Positions 34,101 through 46,477 of a DNA stretch of 64,000 bases are shown piece after piece (position 1 is the first letter of the stretch; each line of letters opens with the position of its first letter). The position numbers and the translations under genes were made by a program. The notes under the pieces were generated by a model that was given only the letters and a program-made list of their open reading frames with translations, was not told where the DNA came from and ran no database searches. The stretch comes from Phoronis australis (taxonomy: Eukaryota > Phoronida > Phoronidae): contig NMRA01000036.1 in assembly GCA_002633005.1 (NCBI GenBank), positions 1,102,139-1,166,138 of the forward strand, given 5' to 3'.

Positions 34101-36441
34101 CGAATGCTGTAATTTAAATGTGGGAGAACAAATGAAATACATTCTAACTTGAAAGCTTTTTTAGTGGAGAGTAAGATAGGCCTGACTCAATTTATGTATA
34201 CATGATGAGTCCACCATCGATAGATTAACTACTGGAGTATTTAATCTATGGGTAGGCCCTACTCATAATCCGCGGGTAATATAGTCTTCCGTTGATAGAC
34301 AGAAATAGAGCTAGATCAATCGTTTATTGAGTCATTCTGCAAAGATATAATTTTAGTGGTCTGACTAGCCTATATGGCAGCTCAACTGCCAAATTATTTA
34401 GGCATAGTCAGGTTTAAATTTTGCCGATCGTTGTATATTTTCTAGTTCGGGAAGGCACAGAAACTACACAGTTTTGGAAACCCAGTGGAATGACGAATCA
34501 TTGAGACTGAAACTATATTTAATTCCATTTCTTTGGCTGTCATCTTGGTGGCCATCTTGGATTTTCAAAAATGGCGCCGGTAAAATACATTTTTGCTCTC
34601 TGCACTCGAGTCACTTAGATTATGGGTAAGCAGGAATTGATCGAATCCTTTGAGACATTCAAAGCGATCGAGTCTCTGAGGAAGTCAAGCAGCTGTGTTT
34701 GATCACACTATATACAACATCCATCAATGTTGAATATTACCTGTTTCGGAATTTTAAGTCATCAAGGCATGACTGGATCTGTAGGACTGGTAAGACTGAA
34801 ATGAAACAATCAGCCAAATGTGATTGATGGAGTCGATTGTGAATACGGAGACATTAACGTTATTTCACAACGATAGCATGCATTGTTATGAACTTGTGAT
34901 AGATTCCATTGTTTTATCATTCTCTCAAGATTACAGTATAGTGGTGATTCAGTGATAGGACACTAAAATGACACCAGTTTAGGGCACAATATGGTAGACA
35001 AGTGGAATTTTCTTTTTTTTTAAACGTGCGGGACATAAATAATGTTTTGCCATGTTTAAGTTTTGTATCGTCGCTACCATCGGACAATATTTTGAAAACG
35101 TGTGTTCATTCACAATGTTACAAGTCTTTGAAAAATGAAAAAAGGCAATTTCAACTATTTTGTCAGAAGTTGGTGATATTTTATCATAGTTGTTAGAGAG
35201 TGGATGAAAATGGGAGTTGACCAGAGTTAGGCAAGTAGTATGCGTTTGTTTATTAAATGAATTTGTTATGTAATTAAGTATTATCTATGTATCATGTTTG
35301 TGATATCTAGCAACATTGTTCTTGAAAAAAATAAAGTTTTGATTGTAAGCTAATAAAAATCTTCCCGAAATACTGATATTACTTGTCAATAATCATTTCC
35401 TGAGTTTTGTACTAGTTTTAGGCAATAGTGATTTTTTTGTCAATGGTTACACTTACTCTTGTGTCAATGATTATTTATTTTTATAAAAATTAAACCATGT
35501 CGGTGTCCGACTCAAAAACACTTGCCATGGAATTTTACTACAGTGTACCTTATATTTATAAATGTAAGTTTGAAATTGTTAAAGCAAAGATAAAAATACA
35601 CATGAACATTGTATTCATCAAAAATCATAAATAAAGTGTTCTTGAAATTTCTGATATTTTCAAAACATATAATCTTCTGCATCTGCTACAGGCTGTGTGC
35701 TATAGTTTGGACAGTTCATTCACATTTTTGTAATACCATCCACACTCAGGCACCACCATGCCCATAACAGATCTGATTAACACAGTAAGATGAAGATTCT
35801 CAATGTTCCCAGAATATCAACACGTTGCAACTGATCATCCTTGAATGGTCTTATTCCTAGTATCATCCACTTTGCACCATGTCCACGTTGCATGTATTCT
35901 GTAGTATTAGTGCTGTTCTGTGGGCAGCACCTCCAACGGCAGAAAGTTTGATAACCTTGACAACTATCCATGGATGCATGGCATTAAGTTCTTCACCCCG
36001 TCGACATTAACCAGAGACAAGCAAATGCAGAGCAAGTGGATAAGGCAACTTCGTTGGGTTAATTGTAAACGTCTCAGCTCTTTCATTCAAATATTGGCTA
36101 TTTAGTGCTATGTTTCAATTGACTTGTCAGGTGCATTGCTTAAAAATCCCAATATCAGGTAGTGAATTTCTCATAAAAGCCGTTTTTGTGACTATTTTGA
36201 ATAATACAATTACAAGGCAAGGCACAAATGAGTGTAAATGCACTCTAAAGCATATTTGTGAACTTGAGGATGAATTTGATGTCAGTGTGGGTAAGCCTAT
36301 TTGTAGCTTGTTGGATGCAATGTTTTCACAGCTTATAAGACATGTGAACGCTAAGTTGTATCAAGCTCAATATCAGCTTCATAACCACTTAATGCTTCAA
36401 AGATATTCTCATGACCTGTTTAACTATGTAAATGAGCACCG
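34101..36441. other. No gene seen (downstream of the C1orf131-like gene)
   Basis: Intergenic sequence. GTCATCTTGGTGGCCATCTT followed by AAAAATGGCGCCGG at 34549-34580 groups three YY1-like GCCATCTT/AAATGGCG words. Otherwise AT-rich with no recognised coding sequence. Confidence 0.4.
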
Positions 36442-36571
36442 TCACCGCTTTTTAAATTTTCCAGGGGGCTTTGATGTTTTGATTTTTTCAATGTCTGTTT
36501 TGCTGAGAAATTGTACTCCATCTCTGTAGGATCCCACCTGACCATCGACAAATCCAAGTTCTTTCTTGATT
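36442..36571 (-). CDS. C1orf131: C1orf131-like exon E (terminal)
   Basis: After the acceptor TTTCATTTCAG it completes a Lys codon, then reads IKKELGFVDGQVGSYRDGVQ, then FLSKTDIEKIKTSK and a basic tail to TGA. It matches the human C-terminus [20 protein letters not shown]. An unrelated 139-codon plus-strand open frame overlaps it antisense. Confidence 0.9.
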
Positions 36572-39500
36572 CTGAAATGAAATAAAATTACAATTACACT
36601 CCTGTTTTATAATTAGCCAGACCAATTTGTTCACTTGAAGCAAGTAATATTCCATTTCTGTCATTTGGAGGATGCTTTGCTAAAGCTTATTGATGCAATC
36701 AGGTTAGCGCAATTGCTCAAAAAAGTTACCAACTCTGAAAAAAGTCCTAAGATGAATAGGCCCATATAAGAAGTATTGAGTATTTCTCAGAAAACTTGGT
36801 TAGTTGCTGTGCACCGACATACGTTCACTTATTCTCAGGCATTTGACTTTGCATAGTGTTTTTTGCGTTATATTATTATTATTGTAATATTTTCAATTAG
36901 GGTAGCTCCATCAGTTCACACTGCTTTCCATGGTGGCCCTCAGTCAAAACATACAAAGACATTTAGACAAACAAACAGAATCACAAAATGAAAAACACGA
37001 TTTAAATAATCAATGTAAATACTCAGTACTTTCTTGTCAATCAAAATAGAAACTAGTGTAACCGATAACTTTTAAAACAAGAACAACGCAAGGCGTTGAA
37101 ATGCGCCCACGAATGCACCACAAACGATGTACTTCTAAGGGTGTTTATATCATCATAAATGTCCATTAGATGACACACAATACATTGAACAATCTGAAAA
37201 TGGGAAGCAGTTGTCATCTCTCAAAATTATTTGGCAAATTTCATGAAAATCCGTCAATTGAAGAACTCCTGACCGAAAATACAAAGGCAAACATTATGAA
37301 CCATAGCAGTAGTCGAATCTGTTCACCTGCTGTTACAATAGTTAATAGGAATGCAAATGTAAAATTTCAAAAACATTTTGCAAGGGGTTTAAATGATACA
37401 GCTGTAGATGCGAAAAATGTCACTAGGAGGCTCCACAGTAGTTGGACCCGTTTGAAAATCCACGTCCGTCATGCTCTTATCAGTAGGAACACATCTGCCA
37501 ATTAGTGCAGAATACGTCAAATCCATCACAAGAAGATTCAAGGTGCTGTCGTCTTCATAATAGATATTTGTTTACCCAACTTCATGAAAAAGCATTAAGG
37601 AACTCTACCGGTACAGAGAAAACTGAAGTTGAATTGGTCAAACTGGCCATCATCTGTTGTCATCTTCATAGGAACATACCTGCTATCTTTCAAAGGATAA
37701 AGGAGGGAGATACAGCCAAGGACCCAAAAACATAAAATTGCCAATAGGGGGTGCCAGAGTAATAAATCATGTCCAAAAATCAACATCAGCCGGAGTCTTA
37801 ACATCAAAAAAACATCTCCAATTTTTAATAATGATCCTTCAAGCAGTTTGGTGGATGGAGAGCGTAATGTCAAAAAACGTACTCAAAAAGTTTTATAGTG
37901 GCCACCATGTGCCGCAGAATATGTCAAATCTGCCCAAAAATGAAAAGGGGTCGTCATCTCCTTAATAGAGACCTATTTGCAAAATTTCAGGATGCCGAAA
38001 CTCCGAAAACAAGAACCTGGTGACTCTTTAACAATACGTAAAATCCATCCAAAAACGGCAACGCGTCATCGTTTCTTTAATAGAAAGCTATTTTGCAAAT
38101 TTCATAAAAATTCGTCAAGGAACTTCAGAGAAACAGAATTAAAAATACAAAACTAAAATTGCCACTAGGGGGCACATCACCAGTCGGATCTGTCCATTGT
38201 CAACTTCATATAAATACACTTGCCAAATTTAATAAAGATTCTGCAGAGCTCTTAAGAGATACACCCATGAGAGCAACAAAATGCCACTAGGAAGCGCCAC
38301 TTTAGTCGAAGACATTGGAAAATCATCGTCAGCCATCCTCTTCACAGTAAGACCATGTACGCCTAACATATATGCCTATTTTCTCAATCACTCTTAGAGT
38401 GGTTTGGCTGATAGAGGACGCCAAAAAAAAACTCGAAAACAGTAAAAATGGCTACTAGGTAGTGCAAAATACCTTTAATACAACCGAAAACGGGAGGATA
38501 GCATCATCTCACTAATAGATGACTATCTTCCAAATTTTGTGAAAAGATTCGTAGAGGTCCTTTGAAAATACAGAGGTAAAAATAAAAAATTAAAATTGCC
38601 AGTAGAGGGAACACCGGTAGTCAGATCCATCCGAAAGTTCGCTCATGCCATCCTATTCATGAAAGGAATATGACCAAAACTTAATGAACATACATCGAAG
38701 GGTTTTGGAAATAGAACACCAGACAGATGCCAAACGGACGTCGAATGGATGCCGGACGGATGGAGGTGACGCATAATGCGGCCATATATAAATATGTGGG
38801 TGCATAAAAAGTCTCCTGTGCATTATTCAAATATCCGCACGTGCACCTTAATTCATTTACCGATGCTGCTTCATACACAAGCCCATGTCATGCTCTGTGT
38901 ACTGAATATACATGAAATCTTGCGTGACATTTATTCATACACAAATACTATAGAATGCAAAATTTTAATAAGCACCCACGTTTGTGCCATGAATACGTTA
39001 CAACAGGGGTCAGTGCTCTCCACAACCTGTATTGACTCACGGCAGTAACATGGCTGAATTCTGCTTTGACGAGTTTTTCTTACTTGCGTTACGTTTAAGA
39101 ACCTGAGCAAGTTTAAACTTTCAGGCAATTAGTTATCGGAAATTTGAACTTTCCAGCATGTTAGCCTATTGAAACTGTGTTTAGTTGGTACTTTTCCTAG
39201 CTACTTGCCTTTGACACAATTTAATACACGGTGATTTGATCACCGATTTTCCGAATTAATGGTGTTTAGTTGGTAGACCGCACTTGCAGAAGTGAAAAGA
39301 TCAAGTTACTCAATAGAAAAGTTCCTTACTGAACTAAAACAATTATGTTAACACATGGTGCAATGCTAGTATATGCCGTGAATCATGATTAGTCATATAC
39401 ACAACAAAGAATTCCTTGCTTCAACAGTTATGCTCGTTTCACCAAAAACGAATCTGTACAAATATGTTCGTGACTCTGTACTGGACAATTTTTTACACCA

Positions 39501-42500
39501 GAAGTGTTGAACTTCATAACTATTCACAAAGGTTTGGAATAATTGTTCATTGGAAGCATCTATCAACTGATAAACAACGCGCTACACAACCTGGCAATAT
39601 AAATTCTAAGGTCCCTTCCATAAGACACAGACATTATTTGGAACAACGTGGCAAAAACAGATGTTCCCTTCTTTCAGAAGCTATTTTCTTCCCAGCTCAG
39701 AATATGCAGCCTTTCAAGCTTTGCCATATTGACAAAAGTATGTATTTAGCCAGAATTAAACAAAATAAACAATCCACCAACCACAGAAGTTGTTGCTTAT
39801 AGTTTAGGCTGGCGATAATGAATATCGATAGAAGCCTTGCGATTCAATATCTTGCTATAATATTAGAATGAATCTGCACAAGTTTCCGACTTCGGAGCTC
39901 ACATTATTTAGTTAAAATATTATGAATACATATCTTTTTAATTTCTAATTTAAAAATACTCTTGCATTTCTATTATTAGCTTATGACAAAGTGAGTAACA
40001 ACTCAGTAGATAACCTGCTTCAAATTAATTTTTTGTGTATATTTGCCTGGTCTTGCGTGCTAAAAGCTAAATTTCCGTACGAATCCATACTTTTGTGTAC
40101 GGTACAAAGGTCTGACTTTAACACCAGTTCACCAACAGTCAATGTACAAACACCCCATGGTGTAGACATGAGCATGTTCATGAGTATTGTTATTTCCGTC
40201 TAGTCTGAATCTGCTGTGGAGAACATTGTGTTCATAATTTTTGTGTGACAATACAAGAATTATACTTAACGGCATAGTGCTAGTAGTTGTTCAGTGACAT
40301 TACAGTCATCACTTGGACGTGGATCCAAAAGCCAGTTGACAAAACCAAATGCTACTAGATGGAACAGTGCGAGTTGAATTTGCTTAGAACTGCCCTAGGT
40401 TATTTGATTGTGACACTAACACAACTTGTCAAATTTCAAGAACATCTTTCCATACATTTAGCAGAGAGCTGAGTAATCATAAATTAAAATTGCAATTTTT
40501 GGGAAACTCCACAACAAATCACCTGTCTCTTGGCACAGGCTTGGTCATGCAATTAGAACCACGAACCTTCACATCAGAAGAATGGATGAACTGATTAAGT
40601 AGAAGCAGTCAACCTTTTGTTCATACTAATAACACAATACATGAAATGAAAAAGTTTATTTGACCTCACCTTGAAAGATTAACTAACAAAAGCACCCACT
40701 TGGATACTTTGCACAACAAAAGCACCCATTTGGATACTTTGCACAACACAAAAAGACAACTTACTTGCCAACTCTCTCCTTTCCCTTAAATTTCTTGTTT
40801 TTCAAGTTCAGACCATGTTGTCTAGCCTGCAAGAAAAAGAGCAGTAAAATAGTTAAGAGCATTACGCATTATCAAGATGAAAGCGCTCAAGAGAGTGGCA
40901 CTTAGCGAAATTGATAAATGATGATGACGATAATCAATGGTGAATGACGAATTGCTGATATAAATGATAAGCAAACATTAGATAGTAAACCAAGTTAACA
41001 AAGAGAACTAGTCCATAAAAGAGGAGTCTTCGGTAAATCTCAAATAACTGGCTTGCTTCTGATGAAGCTCACACACTAAGTTTCAGAAAAACCCATAAAA
41101 GGATCGTGAAGCTACTGCTTTCTGAAGAGAAAAATAAAAAAATATCAGCAACTCCTCTTCCTTGCATTGAATTGCCACCAAAATATGCCTTGTGCTATCG
41201 ACATAACACATTTCACTCAACCTTTTCATGAACTCATTTCATTTTGAATTCGCCAATATACATTTCAATAGCACCTCTACACTCTTCAACAAAACAGCTC
41301 AATTTTTTAAAATTACTTTGCTATTAAAACTGATCTCTGACACTGGACCATAATATCATCTGCGATTTCTTCCACATCACTTGCCCAGACTAAAGCAGAT
41401 GGCATTTTTTTGCAGTTTCTACAACATAGGAATAGTAATTAACGTTGAGTTACCCATATGATTATACAAAAGTCCAGCGCAAAATAGAGAGAGTTCAAGT
41501 TACATTCTCTGTTTTATTTAAAAAAAAATTCAATTCCATACTTCATTGATGTAAGTACCAGCTGATTTGTCTCACCTTTACAACATACATTGTGTGTTGT
41601 TCAATGCTAGTGTAAAGATTTCAGGAATATTTTCACAGACCTGAAAACTTTGAAAGGTGGATCCACTGAACACTAGTATTTGGAAGTGTAGGGTGAACAC
41701 TGCATTAACATACATACAAGCACTTTAGGCACACACACCTGTGTGTGAAGTTGTGCCTGTACCCGAGATTAGACACATGTGCCTATATATGGAACATTTG
41801 AGTAAAACTGAGGAGCACATTTCTAAAACATCACAGAAACTTGACTTATCTGTTACAGAATGGTGGACACTGAGGTCTATTCAATTAAAAACTACTGAAT
41901 GAATGTTGAGAATGGGTATACAGGGATATATTTAGCCACTCACCCAGTCGCCAATGCGAGCAAAAATGGTGCTGGGTGAGTACAAGTTGACCTGCCGGTT
42001 GCCCAGGTGGCGAGCGAATTTTCAAAGCACAAAAGCACTATATCGTTTCCCAGATGAACACGAATAAATTTTCTTCTCCTTGAGCCATTTATATCATGAA
42101 TTTAAGGTTCAGTTTGGCCAGCGTGTCGATGCTCCGGCAGTAAAAAACATCAGCGCAGTGCAACCTTATCGATTCAGTAGATGTCACCTGTTATGCAATT
42201 TGTGTAGACAAACGATCACAGTGTGTGGTCGTGCAAAAAAAGGAATTTGTGGACTAGTCCGAAGCGAAGAAAGGGGGGGGCAGGCGGAAGACCGGTTCAT
42301 GTGCTCATGGCAAGTGAAATACCAAATTAATTGGAACTGATTTCTTATTGTAATGTACATTGTCATTTTAGCCAAAATTATTTATAATAACGTTCGCCGT
42401 AATAAGCGCCCATACCCCTATAAGCGCCCCCCACTCGTTTTCAGACTTCGCTAAAATAAGTGCCCATTCCATGAATGTGTACATATACGAAAAATGCCTC

Positions 42501-45500
42501 AATAATATCCGACAGACCTGAAAAATCATTGTGCGCGGAATTTCTAGACCACGAGCTTCGCCGCTATGTTGGTATTTAGCCGTGGCTGTACACTTCAAAC
42601 TTCCAATTGGCTTGTGTGTATGAGAACATCATGCCGTAACTTAGCCCTTGGCTAACACAATATTCTACAAATAAAGTATATTAAAATCATAATTACTTCA
42701 GTCAAAGTTTGCTGCAGTTCTTCTTTCTCCTTTTTCTTCTGCTCCTGAAGCTGTTTGTAGTTAACATACTCTGTTTTCAAAGGCTAGAAGCAAGAAACCT
42801 ATAAACAATATTATCTGTCTTTTCCAACATCTCTGAAATGGCAAAGGGAGGCATGGTGGTGTCGTGTGATATTCAGTGCCAGAAAATGGAAATCAGCACA
42901 AAGTCCAAGTATTCTAATGCCTTTTATTGAATGTAAAATTAGTAAATTTGAAAGCAATGTAAAACAATTGTCTTGACAATTTTGCACTGTATCATTCTCA
43001 TGTGTCAACACAGGACAGCCAGTGGTTCAGTACTTCGAGGAATGTTTTTTTGACAGATTTTAAATTTTACGAACAAAAAGGAAGTTAACACTTAAAAGAA
43101 GCATTTCGAGGCTGTTTAGTTGTCAAAGTTCCACACACCTCAGGTGCTAATTGTCACCGACTGAGTGGGTAACTCAATTCACAAGCAATGCTTACATGTC
43201 TCGTTTTCAAATTCAAAATTTTATGGTTGGTCGATTAAAAACAAGAGCAACGCGAAGCGTTGAAAAACAGTGATGTTTATTTGTGTCATAAAAATGGACA
43301 CTAGATGGCGCAAAAACGTCAGTCCATACGAAAATGGGAACATGTCATAGTTTCGTTAAAAGAAAGCTATTCACCAAATCTCATAGAAATCTGTCGTGGA
43401 GAAACAAAGGAAAACAGAATAAAGTGAAATTGTCACTAGGGTGCACAATATTCATTGGATCCGCCTGAAAGTCGTCATTGTCTGTTGGTAGCATCATATA
43501 AATACACTTACTAAATTTAATAAAGATCCAGCAGTGGGTTTAGGAGATACAGCTATGGGCTCAAAACAAAACTAAACTACCATTGCATACACCACAGAAG
43601 TCAGTCGTCATCGTCAACCATCCTCTTCACACAGGCAACATAAACACCAATGTTCAAAACCATCCTTAGAATGATTTGTTTTAGAGGGGTGGCTGCCAAA
43701 AACAGACTCAAAAAGAGCAAAAATGGCGACTAGGTGGCGCAAAATACCTTGATTCCATCTGAAAACAGGAGGATACCGTCATCTCACCAATAGATGCCCG
43801 TATTCAAAATTTTATGAAAATCCGTTGAGGACCTTTGACGATACAGAGGTAAACATAAAACTAAAAGTGCCACCAGGGGGCACACCAGTAGTCAGATCCA
43901 TCCGAAAATCGTCCGTTGTCAACATCATATAAACACAAAAACATAGTCACCCATCCACTACATAGTAAAAATATACATGCCAATTTTCATAATTATCCCG
44001 AAACTGGTTTGGTTGATATAGGTGTGAACACTCAAAAACAGTAAATATGGTCACTAGGTGGTGAAAACTAAGACAAATCCATCTGAAAACGGAAAGATAG
44101 CATCATCTCACTAACAGAAGCCTATACACCAAATTTTATGAAAATACACTGAGGATCTTTGAAGATAGAAAGGTAAACATAAAAAAATAAAATTGCCACT
44201 AGGTGGCACACCAGTAGTCAGATCTGTCCAAAAGTTGTTGTCCCCCGATGTCATCATCATATATATGCACTTACTGATCCTGTAAACGGTTCAGGAGATA
44301 CAGGAATAGGCGCAAAAAACAAAACTGCCACGTCAAAGTGGTTGAAGTCATCGGAAAATAATCGTCAACTGTCCTCTTCATAGTAAGAACATACGTGCCA
44401 ATTTTCACAATCATGCTTAGAGCGGTTTGGTTAATAGAGGGGTGGAAGCTAAAAAACAGACTAGAAAAAAAGTAAAAATGGCCACTAGGTGGTGTAAACT
44501 ACCTCGAATCTATCCCAAAACTGGAGGATACGGTCGTCTCACTAATAGATGCCGATATACTAAATTTTGTGAAAATATGTTGGGGACCTTTGAAGAAACA
44601 GAGGTAAACGTAAAAAAATAAAATTGCCACCAGGGAGCAGATCGGTAGTAGGATCCGTCTGCAAGTTCGCACATGCCGTCCCATCCAAGAGCCATGTGCA
44701 AAAATTCATGAACGTACGTCAATTGGTTTTGGATATAGAGCAGCAGATGCCGAATGCCAGACGGACGTCGCCCGGACAGACAGACGGAGATGACAGCATA
44801 ATGCCTCTACACATAAATGTCTGTGCGAATAAAAATTGAAAGTTAACATTTTCTTGAGTAGCCAATGGTTTTGATGCTCTTGTTGGAAACTGAAAAATCC
44901 TGTCACAGTAAGGAATATTATGATACCGATTTGATAGGTTGCCACAGTTAAATACTGAGAAAATTTGGTTGTAAGAATAATATCTATAATATCTAATTTT
45001 ACGCTTTCAATGTCTTTGATGACATATATGTGTATATGTGCAGTGTCAGTCCTAGAATTTTGGCAGGCATTTTTTCACTGTGTAACTTCTCCTTTCACAA
45101 GTTGCATACTTAGTTATTTGAATACATGTGTTGGATAGTAAGCACTACATACTGGGATTAGATACCTTTTCATTCAAGTTGTGGACTGTCTGACCTCAGA
45201 CTAAAAGTCCATGTTTAGGCAAGAGCCGATCCCCACTTTTTGAAATTTCAGATTTGATCTCCCAAGTCAGGTTTTCACCACCCCTTCCTTCCATTTTTAG
45301 GCTTGCCACTAAAGTGTCCAAGACACTAACCCGAATGCTCACGATAGAGGCATGGACCTATATGCACCCGAATAAAAAAAACAATGTCACACGGGCATTT
45401 GTCATGAGTAGTTTTCAGAAAATTTACAAAATTTGGTTCAATTTGTCAAGTTAAAGTGATAAAAATTGGAATAAAATCAGAAGACCTAGGCAGCTGCAAA

Positions 45501-46444
45501 TCATTAGAAAAATCAAATTGAGAATATAAAGTAGCAGCAGTGAAGTATTGAAGAATTCAGAAAGCCTATGATGATCAAATTTCAAAAGATTACTTTCAAG
45601 ATAACTTTAAAACAAAACCGCGTTTTGCCTTGTTAAGCTAGCTAAACACAAACACTGAATTACGTAGGCCTTTTACTCTCACAATAGGATTCTATTTCAG
45701 TTTTACCAACTCAAGTCATAGGCAATGTGCACAGGTGTCCTTTTCAATTTCACAAATTTAGGGTTAGATACCTCCACAGAAATATAATCCTATTACAATA
45801 AGGAGTATTATAAGACAGATTTTATGAGAGTTCAGTTTTTAGTCAGTTGAACAGCGCAAAGTGCAACTTTAAATAAAAAATTCCAAAACCTTGTCAAACA
45901 ACTAATGAGTTGGTCATCAAACTTCAACAGTGTGTTCTGACCTTTGCTCCAAGTTTGATAGCGAGTGCTGCTTGAGCTTCTTCTCGTCTTATCTTAACCA
46001 GGCCACTGATCCCCAGCTTGTTCACCTCATGTCGGGCTTCCTTCATACTGAATCGGGCAGAATTCTCCGCTGGGGGAAGGTCACCATGGCCAGCAACGAC
46101 CTACCAATAACAAATAACTGAGCCTTTTGAATTAAGAGCAACTAATCAAGACATTTAAATGAGTGTACGTTGGTGCTTTAGAAAATGAGGACATTTGAAG
46201 CTTTTTCCTAACAGAATAACACTCCCAATGCCTCAAATTCCTAATATATTGGTACCATCTATGAGGAGCTCGCTAAAAGTGTTAAGTCGGCACATATGGT
46301 ACAAGTCAGAAATAATCAGACAAAGGTACAAATCTACGTCATGACAGTTCATGGCAAATAACTATTGATGATGCGTCCTTCCAACTCCTCACTCATCATG
46401 TAGGACAACTGTGACTTGTTAGTTTTTATCCTCTATAAATAAAG

Positions 46445-46477
<33 letters not shown>

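Noticed and set aside
36110-36529. 139-codon plus-strand open frame
   Set aside because: It lies antisense over the terminal exon of the C1orf131-like gene, has no recognisable domain, and is not needed to explain the sequence.
39416-39802. 128-codon plus-strand open frame
   Set aside because: No motif, no splice context and ordinary AT-rich composition inside an intron.
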